Positions 1-8,626 of a stretch of 51,500 nucleotides of DNA are shown here, one piece after another. This stretch comes from Burkholderiaceae bacterium. Its GTDB lineage: Bacteria; Pseudomonadota; Gammaproteobacteria; Burkholderiales; Burkholderiaceae_A. The position numbers and the translations under genes are program-made. The notes under the pieces are model-generated. The model had not been told where the DNA came from and searched no databases. It worked only from the letters and a program-made list of their open reading frames with translations. Each line of letters opens with the position of its first letter. Positions within the stretch are counted from its first letter, which is position 1. The stretch is taken from NCBI GenBank assembly GCA_018882785.1, contig VERI01000011.1, positions 1 through 51,500 of the forward strand, written 5' to 3'.

Positions 1-56
1 AGTCGGCCACCAAGGCCAGCCTGAAGGCTGCATCGACCGCACTGAAGGCTGCCTAA
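1..56 (+). CDS. C-terminal tail of an Ala/Lys-rich protein (partial)
   Basis: The window opens inside a reading frame that ends at TAA 54-56. The visible residues are SATKASLKAASTALKAA, alternating Ala with Lys and small polar residues. Such tails occur in phasins and in histone-H1-like proteins, but seventeen residues cannot separate these. A strong terminator follows about 40 nt downstream, which fits the end of a transcription unit. Confidence 0.5.
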   Translation, partial: SATKASLKAASTALKAA

Positions 57-94
57 CTCGCCTCTCAGTCGGGGCCTGAACCACCAGGCCAATC

Positions 95-127
95 ACAAAG
101 CCCGCCTCGGCGGGCTTTGTTGTTTTT
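95..127 (+). terminator. Rho-independent terminator
   Basis: The arms ACAAAGCCCG (95-104) and CGGGCTTTGT (111-120) are perfectly complementary and enclose the loop CCTCGG. A T-rich run (TGTTTTT) follows. This ends the transcript of the gene whose tail lies at 1-56. The minus-strand gene ending at 126 abuts it, and its transcript may read into the same stem. Confidence 0.9.
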
Positions 128-398
128 AGTCCTTCGATGCGAGGGACTGCCGGGCCGCTTGGAAGATCAGGCCATACAGCGCACCGAACAAAAACGTGAT
201 CGCGACGAGCGCAAGCGCAAGCCCTGCCGAAAAGGGCTGGACCTGAAACGGGGAGCTCAGCATATGCAGTCGAAAAATAAAATCCATAAATGGCTGAGCC
301 CAGCCAGAGGCCACCAACACGATCCAGCAGAGGTGCAGACTTGAAAGGGTCGCACCGCCAATGACGGCCGCTTCAGCAAATGGTCGGGTTGTGCGCAT
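126..398 (-). CDS. Small two-helix membrane protein, unknown function
   Basis: This 90-residue protein has two hydrophobic stretches, roughly residues 8-30 (AAVIGGATLSSLHLCWIVLV) and 50-80 (AGLALALVAITFLFGALYGL), so it is probably an inner-membrane protein. The start was placed at MRTTRPF (398). The open frame continues upstream to 482, but the extra 28 residues are Cys/His/Thr-rich and look non-coding. It is divergent from the P450 gene, with 120 bp between the starts. The layout resembles small uncharacterised membrane proteins common in Burkholderiales, from memory only. No function can be assigned. Confidence 0.6.
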   Translation of the reverse strand: MRTTRPFAEAAVIGGATLSSLHLCWIVLVASGWAQPFMDFIFRLHMLSSPFQVQPFSAGLALALVAITFLFGALYGLIFQAARQSLASKD

Positions 399-518
399 CC
401 AAACTCTCGTCAGGCAGGGCTTCGTATCCTCCAACGCGGTCATGCATGATGGGCCACACCCGAAGTGCAACGATACGTGCAAAATATGAAGCGAGCAGAG
501 GTTTTAAGGGGGGGTTAA

Positions 519-2825
519 ATGAGCTGTCCTGTTGGTTCATCGCCATCTGGCCCGGTACAGGGTTGCCCAGTGTCGCAGCGGGCGGCTGATTTCGATCCAT
601 TTACCGGCGCCTATCAGGAGAATCCGGCGCAGTTTTTGAAATGGGCACGAGAGGATGAGCCCGTATTCTTCAGTCCAAAGCTTGGCTACTGGATCGTGAC
701 GCGTTACCAGGACGTGAAGGCCGTCTTCCGGGACAACATTACCTTCTCTCCATCGATTGCGCTCGAAAAGATCACGCCACCGCCCCCGGAGGCCGCGGAA
801 ATTCTTCAGCGTTATGGCTATGCAATGAATCGCACGATGGTCAACGAGGATGAGCCGGATCATATGGAGCGGCGGCGCCTGCTGATGGATGCATTTTTAC
901 CAGAGGCGCTCGCTCAGCACGAACCGATGGTGAGATCGCTTGCCCGTCAGTACATGGATCGCTTTATTGATCATGGTCGAGCGGATCTGGTGAAAGAGAT
1001 GTTTCACGAGATTCCGCTGACTGTGGCATTGCACTTTCTCGGAGTCCCAGACGAGGGTGCAGATCAGCTGAGAAAATTTGCTGTAGCTCATACCCTGAAC
1101 ACCTGGGGCCGGCCCACACCCGAGCAGCAGATTGAGGTGGCAGTGAATGTCGGACGCTTCTGGCAGACGGCCCAGCGCATTCTGGATGGAATGCGTGCAG
1201 ATCCAAGCGGTGAGGGCTGGATGTATGACACGATCCGTCAGCATCTGAAGCACCCGGAAATTGTGACCGAGTCGTATCTTCGCTCCATGATGATGGCGAT
1301 TCTGGCGGCAGCCCATGAGACCACCTCGAACGCGACAGCAAATGCCTTTATGACACTGTTGCAGCACCGATCGGCCTGGGAGGCCATCTGCGAGAACCCC
1401 TCATTGATTCCCAATGCGGTTGAGGAATGTCTGCGTCTGGCGGGGTCGATTATTGCGTGGCGTCGTTTGGCGATGGCGGACACCACGGTGGGGGGTGTTT
1501 CTATCCCCAAAGGTGCCAAGCTCTTGATTGTCCAGGCCTCCGCGAATGCGGATCCCGAGCACTTTGAAAATCCTGATGAGGTGGATCTATATCGTGAAAA
1601 TGCCGTCGAGCATCTGACCTTTGGATATGGCGCCCATCAGTGCATGGGAAAAAATATCGGCCGGATGGAAATGCGCGTATTTCTAGAGGAATTCACCCGC
1701 CGTCTTCCGCATCTTCGACTGGTGAAGAATCAGACATTTGAGTTTCTGCCCAATACATCGTTCCGAGGTCCTGCGCAGCTGTGGGTCGAATGGGATCCGG
1801 CGGCCAATCCCGAGCGCCGTGATCGGCATATTCTTGATCGTCAGCTTTCATTTCATATCGGGGCTCCGATTCGAGATGACATCGTTCGTCCAGTGGTGGT
1901 CAAAGAGCGCCATTCAGAGGGTGACGGTCTGGTCCGACTCATACTTGCTGAGCCACGCGGCCGTAGATTTCCTGTCTGGTCAGCGGGATCGCATATTGAT
2001 CTTGTCGGAGGGGGATTTCGCAGGAAATATTCCTTGTGTGGCGATCCAGAAGATCGCGAGACACTTCAGGTGACGATTCTGCGGGAGGCTGATGGAAGGG
2101 GTGGCTCGCGTTACTTCTGTGATGAGGTTCAGCCCGGTGACACAGTACATATTGCGGGCCCGAAGAATCTTTTTAAACTCGATGAAACAGCACCCCACTA
2201 CTGTCTTATCGCGGGTGGTATCGGTATTACACCAATTCTTGCGATGGCAGATCGCTTGCGGCGACTTGGTAGGTCTTATGTGATTCATTACGCCGGCCGA
2301 TCGCGTAGCGCGATGGGCCTGCTGTCGCGACTAGAGCGTGACCACATGCACGCCTGTGAGCTCTACGTTTCAGATGAGGATCGCAGAATGGATCTAAAGT
2401 CTATTCTTGGCGCCCTCGGGGTCGATGTTCAAGTCTATGCCTGTGGACCTGGAAGATTAATTGAGGCTTTGGAGAATATAGCCGCAGAGTGGCCGGAGGG
2501 CCGGCTTCGTTACGAGCATTTCAGTTCCGCTGGAGGTGCGCTTGACCCTTCGAAAGAGCATCGTTTTTCAGTTCGTCTTGCTGATTCGGGGATAGAGCTC
2601 ACTGTTGCAGCAGATCAAAGTCTGCTTGAGACACTTCAGACAGCCGGTATTGATATTCCCTGTGACTGCGGTGAGGGGCTGTGCGGCACCTGCGAGGTGG
2701 CAGTCATCGACGGGGATATCGATCACCGGGATAAAGTATTGAGTAAATCCGAGCGTGCGGAAAATCGTCGGATGATGGCCTGTTGCTCGCGCGCAAGGGG
2801 CGACAAAATAACTCTGGCTCTGTAA
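519..2825 (+). CDS. Self-sufficient cytochrome P450 fused to FMN/2Fe-2S reductase (CYP116B-like)
   Basis: This 768-residue monooxygenase carries its own electron-transfer chain. The P450 domain (about 25-425) has the I-helix motif AAHETTS (264-270), the ExxR pair E303/R306 and the haem loop FGYGAHQCMG (368-377) with Cys375 as the iron ligand. A phthalate-dioxygenase-reductase-like part follows. It has a flavin-binding RKYSL motif (502-506), a nucleotide-binding GGIGITP motif (566-572) and a C-terminal plant-type 2Fe-2S domain with C717, C722, C725 and C755. This order is the class VII P450-PFOR arrangement, whose known members hydroxylate or dealkylate varied small molecules with NAD(P)H. Overall length matches that family. 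The SD AAGGGGGG lies just before ATG 519. The natural substrate is unknown. The following acyl-CoA ligase begins 3 nt after the stop, so the two are probably cotranscribed. Confidence 0.93.
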   Translation: MSCPVGSSPSGPVQGCPVSQRAADFDPFTGAYQENPAQFLKWAREDEPVFFSPKLGYWIVTRYQDVKAVFRDNITFSPSIALEKITPPPPEAAEILQRYGYAMNRTMVNEDEPDHMERRRLLMDAFLPEALAQHEPMVRSLARQYMDRFIDHGRADLVKEMFHEIPLTVALHFLGVPDEGADQLRKFAVAHTLNTWGRPTPEQQIEVAVNVGRFWQTAQRILDGMRADPSGEGWMYDTIRQHLKHPEIVTESYLRSMMMAILAAAHETTSNATANAFMTLLQHRSAWEAICENPSLIPNAVEECLRLAGSIIAWRRLAMADTTVGGVSIPKGAKLLIVQASANADPEHFENPDEVDLYRENAVEHLTFGYGAHQCMGKNIGRMEMRVFLEEFTRRLPHLRLVKNQTFEFLPNTSFRGPAQLWVEWDPAANPERRDRHILDRQLSFHIGAPIRDDIVRPVVVKERHSEGDGLVRLILAEPRGRRFPVWSAGSHIDLVGGGFRRKYSLCGDPEDRETLQVTILREADGRGGSRYFCDEVQPGDTVHIAGPKNLFKLDETAPHYCLIAGGIGITPILAMADRLRRLGRSYVIHYAGRSRSAMGLLSRLERDHMHACELYVSDEDRRMDLKSILGALGVDVQVYACGPGRLIEALENIAAEWPEGRLRYEHFSSAGGALDPSKEHRFSVRLADSGIELTVAADQSLLETLQTAGIDIPCDCGEGLCGTCEVAVIDGDIDHRDKVLSKSERAENRRMMACCSRARGDKITLAL

Positions 2826-2827
2826 CC

Positions 2828-4501
2828 ATGGATTACTACGCGTCTCTACACAGAGAATTTAGTTGGAAGGTTCCGGCCAGGTTCAATGTGGCCCAGGCCT
2901 GTTGTGGCCGTTGGGCGGCAGATCCTCGGACGGCCTCAAATCCAGCGGTGATCGTAGAGCAGGAGTCGGGTGTCGTCTCTCGATTCAGTTATGCCAAGCT
3001 TCAGTCCGATGCCAATCGACTCAGTAACGCCTTGCGTGCCCTTGGCGTCAGGCCGGGTGATCGGGTCGCAATTGTGATGCCGCAGCGCTTCGAGACGGCA
3101 GTGGCGCATATCGCCATTACTCAGATGGCGGCAGTTGCGATGCCGCTTTCCATGTTATTCGGTGTCGAGGCGCTCGAGTTTCGTCTTAAGGACAGTGGTA
3201 CATGTGTTGTGATTGCCGATGAGCATGCGATTCTAAATATTCAAGCGGCCCGTATGTCGCAGCCAGATATCACTGTGATCGGCGTGGGCGCTGCGGAGCC
3301 GGATGGAGACCATGGCTATCAAACGTTACTGTCATCCGCATCGTCAGTCTTTCGCGGGCGGGCAACGCGCGCGGATGATCCCGCGTTTTTTCTCTACACA
3401 AGTGGTACGACCGGCCCGCCGAAGGGCGCGCTTATTCCGCATCGGGCGCTCATTGGAAATCTACCGGGATTCGTGGCGAGTCAGAACTGGTTTCCGAATG
3501 ACGCGTCGGTGTTTTGGTCGCCTGCGGACTGGGCCTGGACGGGTGGGCTAATGGACGCCTTGCTGCCTACCCTCTACTTTGGCAAGCCAATTCTCGCGTT
3601 TATGGGACGGTTTAATCCCCAGCGGGCGTTTGAATTGATGCAGGGCCATGGGGTAAGCCACACGTTTTTATTTCCCACCGCCTTGAAGGCAATGATGAAG
3701 TCAACTCCGAATCCTCGGGCGCACTATCAGCTTGGCCTGCGCGCCATCATGAGTGCAGGAGAGTCAGTAGGCGAGGCCGTTTATGACTACTGCGAGTCAG
3801 AGCTTGGTGTGGTGGTCAACGAGATGTTTGGCCAGACCGAAGTGAACTACATCGTCGGCAATGGCGCGATGAATCATCGTCCAACGGCCGCTGTTGGATG
3901 GCCCGCCAGGCGCGGCAGTATGGGAAGGCCCTATCCCGGGCATCGCGTAGAGGTGATCGACGAGCAAGGCCGCATACTGCCGCGGGGTGAAGTCGGCGAG
4001 GTCGCGATCCATCGATTCGATCGCCATGGTGCTCCTGATCCGATTTTCTTTCTGGGCTACTGGAATAATCGGCAGGCGACTGCGTCAAAGTTTGTTGGTA
4101 ACGATACTCAATCCTGGTGCCGTACCGGTGATATGGCGATGATGGATCCGGATGGGTATTTGTTCTATCAAGGTAGAACCGATGATGTTTTTAAAACATC
4201 CGGCTATCGGGTCGGGCCGGGGGAGATTGAAAACTGTTTGGTGAAACATCCTGCGGTCGCCAACGCAGCGGTCGTTCCTAAGCCCGATGCCGAGCGCGGT
4301 GCGGTGGTCAAGGCGTTTGTGGTGGTTGCGCCAGGTCATGCGCCATCGGCCGCTTTAGTGGATACGCTCCAGGCGTTTGTTCGCGAGAGGCTTGCCCCTT
4401 ATCAGTATCCGAAGGAGATCGAATTTATAGATGCCTTGCCGATGACCACTACTGGCAAGATTCAGCGCAATGTGCTGCGTGCACGCGAAAAACAGGCCTA
4501 G
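2828..4501 (+). CDS. AMP-forming acyl-CoA synthetase (acetyl/medium-chain type)
   Basis: This 557-residue adenylate-forming ligase activates a carboxylic acid to acyl-AMP and then acyl-CoA. The P-loop YTSGTTGPPKG is at 190-200, the FGQTE motif at 334-338, the hinge region YQGRTDDVFKTSGYR near 447-461, and the adenylation lysine in TTGKIQR is K544. The motifs and length resemble ACSM-type medium-chain or acetyl-CoA-synthetase-like enzymes. The frame is open from 2783 inside the P450 gene, but ATG 2828, 3 nt after the P450 stop, gives a normal N-terminus (MDYYASLHREF). Cotranscription with the P450 suggests that it acts on an acid related to the P450 substrate. This is inference. Confidence 0.9.
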   Translation: MDYYASLHREFSWKVPARFNVAQACCGRWAADPRTASNPAVIVEQESGVVSRFSYAKLQSDANRLSNALRALGVRPGDRVAIVMPQRFETAVAHIAITQMAAVAMPLSMLFGVEALEFRLKDSGTCVVIADEHAILNIQAARMSQPDITVIGVGAAEPDGDHGYQTLLSSASSVFRGRATRADDPAFFLYTSGTTGPPKGALIPHRALIGNLPGFVASQNWFPNDASVFWSPADWAWTGGLMDALLPTLYFGKPILAFMGRFNPQRAFELMQGHGVSHTFLFPTALKAMMKSTPNPRAHYQLGLRAIMSAGESVGEAVYDYCESELGVVVNEMFGQTEVNYIVGNGAMNHRPTAAVGWPARRGSMGRPYPGHRVEVIDEQGRILPRGEVGEVAIHRFDRHGAPDPIFFLGYWNNRQATASKFVGNDTQSWCRTGDMAMMDPDGYLFYQGRTDDVFKTSGYRVGPGEIENCLVKHPAVANAAVVPKPDAERGAVVKAFVVVAPGHAPSAALVDTLQAFVRERLAPYQYPKEIEFIDALPMTTTGKIQRNVLRAREKQA

Positions 4502-6030
4502 TTTCGGTGTTTCAGGCGATCGCGGAGCGCTGTTTTAAGCACCTTACCGTTGTTATTTTTTGGTAGTTCTTCGATAAAAATGTAACGTTTGGGGCGTTTA
4601 AATCGGGCGATATTGTCCTTGCAGTGTTGGTCTAGCGCGTCACCATCGATGGTGGCACCCTGCATCGGTACGATAAAGGCCACCACAGACTCTCCCCACT
4701 GCGCATCCGGCAGACCGACAACCGCAGCCTCTGCCACACCCGGAGCGTTCATGAGTACCTCCTCTACCTCGCGCGGATAGATATTGGCGCCACCACTGAT
4801 GATGAGATCTTTGCTGCGGTCTTTCAGCGTAAGAAATCCGTTGCTGTCTAGGCTTCCGACATCGCCGGTAAAAAGCCACCCATCTCGAATTGCATGGTGG
4901 GTTGCTTCTTCGTTATCCCAGTAGCCTTGCATGACCGTGTCGCCCTTTACCAGCACCTCACCGATCTCGTCAGCGGGCAAGTTCAGGCCTTCTGAAGTTG
5001 CGATCCGAATCTGAACAGGTGACTGGGCTACGCCCACCGACCCTAGCCGTTTAATGTAATCGGGGTGTTCTGAGGCTGTATGTTGCGACCGGGATAATGC
5101 AGTGGCCACCATGGGTGTTTCACCTTGCCCATAGATCTGAACAAAGCGCGGACCCATCACCTGGAGCGCCCGCTGGATATCGGCGACATACATAGGCGCA
5201 CCTCCATAGACAATTGTCTTAAAGGATGCCTTGCAATCTTCCGGTGTAAGTCCTGCTGATGCGGCATAGTCCACCAGGCGGTTGACAATTGTGGGCGCGG
5301 CAAATGTGGAGAGCGGCCCCAGGGATTGGCCAAGTGAAAAAAGCTCGGCAGGATCAACGCCTCCTGATGCGGGCACAACATGACGGGCTCCCGCAATCAG
5401 GTGTGGAACACTGTAGAGGCCTGCACCATGAGACATTGGTGCGGCATACACCATCAAATCCGTCGCATGGATTTGGTCGACGTCATGGAAGTAACATAGT
5501 CCCATGGTCATGAGGTTGCGCGCAGTGATTTTTACGCCTTTGGGCCTGCCGGTCGTGCCGCTGGTGTAAAAAAGCCAGACGGTATCCGCCGCTGATGTAT
5601 CATGCAGGGGTATTTGTATATTCCCGGGTGGGGAGATCAGCAGTTCGTAGTCAGAAGACTCAAGCTCGATAAGCGCATCCAGACCGCATAGGGCGTCAGC
5701 GGATGCGGTGTGGTGAACAAACGCAATCCGGGGTCGGGCATCACCAATGATCCACTGGACTTCTTTGGGATGGAGTCGGGCGTTAACAGGTATTGCGATA
5801 AGTCCCGCCCACCAGCACCCGAGCAGTATCTCTAGGTAACGCGGATGGTTTTGGGCGAAAAGAAGGACCCGATCGCCGGGCGCGAGCCCTCTTTCTCGAA
5901 ATGCCGTTGCAAGTGCCGCGCTTCGATCGGCCCATTCTCGAAACGTCGCCCAGGGCGTTGCTCCGTAGAAGATCGCGGTCCGATCTGGTGTGCGGCGCGC
6001 CCAGCGGATCAGCTGGTGGGCCAGATTCAT
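4498..6030 (-). CDS. AMP-forming acyl-CoA synthetase (long-chain/aryl type)
   Basis: This 510-residue member of the same superfamily is on the opposite strand. The P-loop [11 protein letters not shown] is at 155-165, the YGQGE motif follows, and the C-terminal lysine in NNNGKVLK is K496. Length fits FadD-like or 4-coumarate:CoA-ligase-like enzymes. The exact acid cannot be read from sequence. It ends tail-to-tail with the other ligase, and the two stop codons overlap in the palindrome CTAG (4498-4501). Its ATG overlaps the stop of the upstream dehydratase gene in an ATGA arrangement (6027-6030), so those two form a coupled minus-strand operon. Confidence 0.9.
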   Translation of the reverse strand: MNLAHQLIRWARRTPDRTAIFYGATPWATFREWADRSAALATAFRERGLAPGDRVLLFAQNHPRYLEILLGCWWAGLIAIPVNARLHPKEVQWIIGDARPRIAFVHHTASADALCGLDALIELESSDYELLISPPGNIQIPLHDTSAADTVWLFYTSGTTGRPKGVKITARNLMTMGLCYFHDVDQIHATDLMVYAAPMSHGAGLYSVPHLIAGARHVVPASGGVDPAELFSLGQSLGPLSTFAAPTIVNRLVDYAASAGLTPEDCKASFKTIVYGGAPMYVADIQRALQVMGPRFVQIYGQGETPMVATALSRSQHTASEHPDYIKRLGSVGVAQSPVQIRIATSEGLNLPADEIGEVLVKGDTVMQGYWDNEEATHHAIRDGWLFTGDVGSLDSNGFLTLKDRSKDLIISGGANIYPREVEEVLMNAPGVAEAAVVGLPDAQWGESVVAFIVPMQGATIDGDALDQHCKDNIARFKRPKRYIFIEELPKNNNGKVLKTALRDRLKHRN

Positions 6031-6326
6031 TGGGTATGCCGGTCAGACTCGCGGGCCCAGTCGAGATCCTTTTGTGTGAGTCCGCCCGCATCATGGGTCG
6101 TGAGGGTGACCGTGACACGGTTGTAGACGTTAAACCACTCGGGATGGTGGTTGATGGTCTCGGAGTAGTCCGCCATCTTGGTCATAAATCCGAAGGCGGT
6201 GGCAAAGTCCGGGAAACGAAACTCCCGTTGGATCAGGCCGCCCCGATCATCGCGATACTCCCAACCCTCGAGCAGGGCGAGGGCCTGTCGCACGGCGTCA
6301 TGGCTCAGTTTATTCATAGGGCTCAT
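6027..6326 (-). CDS. phhB: Pterin-4a-carbinolamine dehydratase
   Basis: This 99-residue protein of the PCD/DCoH family dehydrates 4a-hydroxytetrahydropterin during pterin cofactor recycling. The family signature is visible: the His pair in INHHPEW (H60, H61), the aromatic NVYNRV segment, H78 in TLTTHDAGG and the later LTQKDLDWA. Length is normal. An alternative ATG three codons in (6317) is equally possible, and neither start has a strong SD. No aromatic amino-acid hydroxylase is in the window. Its coupling to an acyl-CoA ligase may simply be positional, or the pterin may serve another enzyme such as a molybdopterin-related one. The latter is speculative. Confidence 0.9.
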   Translation of the reverse strand: MSPMNKLSHDAVRQALALLEGWEYRDDRGGLIQREFRFPDFATAFGFMTKMADYSETINHHPEWFNVYNRVTVTLTTHDAGGLTQKDLDWARESDRHTQ

Positions 6327-6479
6327 TCTAGGATTGGTCGGCCCTCACGTCGCCCCCTGGGGCCTGCGGATTTCCCCTTGATTCCGGGCTGCAGAAGGGG
6401 GTAGATTAACGCCACCTCAAAAAGATCTGTGCCGCCGTGTGGCGTCGGGTCATCGCTCTCCAACCCTCAAGGAGTCCTT

Positions 6480-6782
6480 ATGAAGCGAAATAGCCTGTTC
6501 TCAAAACTCGTTCCGATTGTCTTCGCCCTGATCACGGTGATAGCGGGATTTTTTGCAGTTCGCTCCACCAGTGGTGTCGCCAACAGCAATGTCCCCGTGC
6601 TGCTGGGTGTGATTTTCTTCCTGCTGGTCATTGTGATGGGATTTAGTGCGTTGGCCCGAAAAAGTCGTCTCTCGGGAGATACCGATTGTCTGTCAGCAAG
6701 AATTTCTACAAACGCCATCGGTGGTATCACATTATTTCTGATCATCGCTGGCATGGGAACGCTTGCACTTCGCGGGATGTAA
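6480..6782 (+). CDS. Small three-helix membrane protein, unknown function
   Basis: This is a 100-residue protein. The start is ATG 6480 because AAGGAG (6469-6474) sits at ideal spacing. The frame extends upstream to 6429 without a plausible start. Three hydrophobic segments are seen at about residues 10-26, 38-57 and 76-97, separated by a basic loop (ARKSRLSGD). It is probably an inner-membrane protein. I do not recognise the family. It is convergent with the methyltransferase, with 35 nt between them. Confidence 0.7.
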   Translation: MKRNSLFSKLVPIVFALITVIAGFFAVRSTSGVANSNVPVLLGVIFFLLVIVMGFSALARKSRLSGDTDCLSARISTNAIGGITLFLIIAGMGTLALRGM

Positions 6783-6817
6783 CTCGGGGTGAAGGAAAGC
6801 CGTGCGCGTCGAATGAT

Positions 6818-7489
6818 TTATGCGGGGCGGCGGTGGTTGGAGTAAATCTTGGTTTCCTGATTTTGATTCACCCCCCGTCGCTCGTGGATTAACTCGAATC
6901 CGTGCGCAGGCAGCACCTCTGCATGAACGGGAATGTTGTAGACGATGATGCAAGGAATGCGGCGCAGTCGCGTCAATGTCTTGTCAAGAATCACGTTATC
7001 AAAGGGGTTGTAGAGATAGGCGATCAGGCCGTTACCGAGGCGGCTATAGTCGAAGGCGCAGGCGTCTGTGTCGACAAACTCCCCCTCGTTGCCAAAGACC
7101 TTCTGGTGGTTATGCCGAGCGATGTCGATAAATGGCCTGTGGTAGTCCAGTCCGACAATGCGCTGGTGAATGCCGGCTTTTTTCCCGCAGAGCCGCCAGA
7201 CAATGGGGACCTTGCCTTTGCCGCACCCGATATCAACAAAGCTGTACAGCGGCATTCTTGGCCCTAGGCTGGCGTGGAGCAGTTCAAAGGATCGCTCGAT
7301 TTCGCTGGTCCAGGAGGCCATATAGGGCTTGCCGTGGGCCACGTTCGGGATGTCCGGGAAGGCGGACATGGCTAAAGGGGTGGTGGTGTTTGTGCCGTAG
7401 TCCATATCGAACCGGTCTCGTTCCTGGAACTCCAGCGCGCTTGGGCTTTTAGGCGGTGTCCGAGAGGGCGGCATGGGGCTGATTCTCAT
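6818..7489 (-). CDS. Class I SAM-dependent methyltransferase-like protein
   Basis: The protein is 223 residues if it starts at 7489. Motif I of class I methyltransferases is clear as FVDIGCGKGK (84-93). An acidic residue at the end of strand 2 (GLDYHRPF) and an LYNPFDN motif-IV-like stretch follow. The substrate is unknown. The first 28 residues are Pro/Ser-rich and may be untranslated: M29 (7405) is a credible alternative start. The divergent small gene starts only 15 nt away, which leaves no room for two promoters if 7489 is right. Confidence 0.75.
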   Translation of the reverse strand: MRISPMPPSRTPPKSPSALEFQERDRFDMDYGTNTTTPLAMSAFPDIPNVAHGKPYMASWTSEIERSFELLHASLGPRMPLYSFVDIGCGKGKVPIVWRLCGKKAGIHQRIVGLDYHRPFIDIARHNHQKVFGNEGEFVDTDACAFDYSRLGNGLIAYLYNPFDNVILDKTLTRLRRIPCIIVYNIPVHAEVLPAHGFELIHERRGVNQNQETKIYSNHRRPA

Positions 7490-7503
7490 AACAGGAGTGA
7501 ACC

Positions 7504-7707
7504 ATGAAGTTTTTATTAGTGGTGTTTATCAATCTGAGCTCAAACAATCAGTTGATTCATCATTTTGGGGTGCCGTACGACACATTGCAGGCCTGCGAGT
7601 CGGCCCGTCGACTTGTCCAGAACTCAGAGTGGTATACGGTGAGAACATCCTGTGCAGCCTATGCCCGGGATCTGAAATCCCAATTGCCGCAAATCCAAGG
7701 CCTGTAA
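7504..7707 (+). CDS. Small protein with hydrophobic N-terminus, unknown function
   Basis: This 67-residue ORF has a good SD (AGGAG 7492-7496) seven nt before ATG 7504. The N-terminus MKFLLVVFINLS is short and hydrophobic, followed by a soluble part with two cysteines (LQACESARRL, RTSCAAYARDL). It may be a weak signal-anchored or exported peptide. A second frame (7473-7748) overlaps it but lacks a comparable SD. I do not recognise the family. Confidence 0.5.
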   Translation: MKFLLVVFINLSSNNQLIHHFGVPYDTLQACESARRLVQNSEWYTVRTSCAAYARDLKSQLPQIQGL

Positions 7708-7744
7708 GGTCGCGGCTGGGGATTTTCCAGCAGGGGGCCAAGCC

Positions 7745-7921
7745 TTAGGCGGCCGCGGCCGCCTTGGCTTCTCCACTGCCACTCCACATATTGGTATTTT
7801 TGCCGGCCATGAACATCCGGGCGGCAAGCACGCTTGAGGTGTAAAAAACCATCTGGCCGCGCTCATTGAAGACCGCGAAGCGTCGCTCCGTTGGGGAGAT
7901 CAGGATGGATTCAAAGTACAT
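7745..7921 (-). CDS. Small hypothetical protein with Ala-rich tail
   Basis: This 58-residue ORF starts at ATG 7921, chosen because AGGA lies six nt upstream on the minus strand. The frame is open to 7978. The sequence MYFESILISPTERRFAVFNE begins a beta-like segment, and GQMVFYTSSVLAARMFMAGK follows. The last five residues are alanines encoded by a GC-rich palindrome. It is convergent with the preceding small gene. No function is recognised. Confidence 0.45.
   Translation of the reverse strand: MYFESILISPTERRFAVFNERGQMVFYTSSVLAARMFMAGKNTNMWSGSGEAKAAAAA
7747..7764. repeat. 18-bp perfect GC-rich palindrome between convergent small genes
   Basis: AGGCGGCCG followed directly by its reverse complement CGGCCGCCT lies just downstream of the plus-strand small gene and within the last codons of the minus-strand one. 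Short partly complementary flanks (AGCC/GGCT) extend it. It could fold into a stem in either transcript. There is no T-run, so a terminator role is only possible. Confidence 0.5.
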
Positions 7922-8074
7922 AGCGTGTCCTGTGGGCCTGGCCAGGGGCCGTTCTGGGCCCGCAGCGTCGATCAGCAACTACTTTATCGGATACCGGGGT
8001 TACGGCAATATTTCCCTGGTCCGTTAGCCTGAGTTTTTGCGGTGCGACATTTTCCATCTTCGCATATGTCCTTA

Positions 8075-8104
8075 TTGGCATCGACGGTCGCCAGTCCCTA
8101 TGAT
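8075..8104 (+). promoter_or_regulatory. Putative sigma70 promoter of the Mo-hydroxylase operon
   Basis: The -35-like TTGGCA (8075-8080) and -10-like TATGAT (8099-8104) are separated by 18 nt, in an otherwise empty stretch (7979-8146). Transcription would start near 8111, giving a leader of about 36 nt that carries the SD AAGGAG before ATG 8147. Both hexamers match consensus at five or four of six positions. No clear operator is seen around it. Confidence 0.5.
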
Positions 8105-8146
8105 TGAGGGCCCTAAAAAAGCTGCCCCCCAGAAGGAGACTCCGGC

Positions 8147-8614
8147 ATGAAAACCCAGCTTACTGTGAACGGTAAGGCCGTCACGATCGAGGCCCCCGAG
8201 AATACGCTCTTGGTCCAGGCGATTCGAGAGCATCTCCGACTGACGGGCACCCATGTCGGATGCGATACCGCCCAGTGCGGTGCCTGCACGGTCATCATGG
8301 ACGGCAATTCGGTCAAGTCCTGCAACATTCTTTTGGCGCAGGCCGAAGGCAAGAATGTAACCACGATCGAGGGGCTTGCCCAGGCCGATGGCACCTTGCA
8401 TCCCATGCAGGCTGCCTTTAAAGAGTGTCATGGACTGCAGTGCGGTTTCTGCACTCCGGGCATGGTGATGAGTGCGGTTGATCTCTGCAAGAAACATCCT
8501 AACGCCAGCGAACAAGAGATACGGGAACTGCTCGAGGGAAATATCTGCCGTTGCACCGGCTATCACAATATCGTTCGCGCCATACAGCAAGGCGCCGCCA
8601 CCATGAAGGCATAA
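8147..8614 (+). CDS. coxS: Molybdenum hydroxylase, 2Fe-2S small subunit (CoxS-like)
   Basis: This 155-residue iron-sulfur subunit passes electrons from the Mo centre to FAD. The N-terminal ferredoxin-like cluster ligands are C39, C44, C47 and C59. The C-terminal four-helix cluster ligands are C99, C102, C134 and C136 (QCGFC and NICRC motifs). Length is standard for CO-dehydrogenase and related small subunits. It is the first gene of a seven-gene run, with the SD AAGGAG before ATG 8147. The gene name reflects family membership and not proven CO oxidation. Confidence 0.9.
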   Translation: MKTQLTVNGKAVTIEAPENTLLVQAIREHLRLTGTHVGCDTAQCGACTVIMDGNSVKSCNILLAQAEGKNVTTIEGLAQADGTLHPMQAAFKECHGLQCGFCTPGMVMSAVDLCKKHPNASEQEIRELLEGNICRCTGYHNIVRAIQQGAATMKA

Positions 8615-8626
8615 GGAGATAACACT

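Noticed and set aside
7473-7748. Overlapping 91-codon frame across the small gene at 7504
   Set aside because: The 7504 frame has a proper SD and a hydrophobic N-terminus. The 7473 frame begins inside the methyltransferase gene without an SD.
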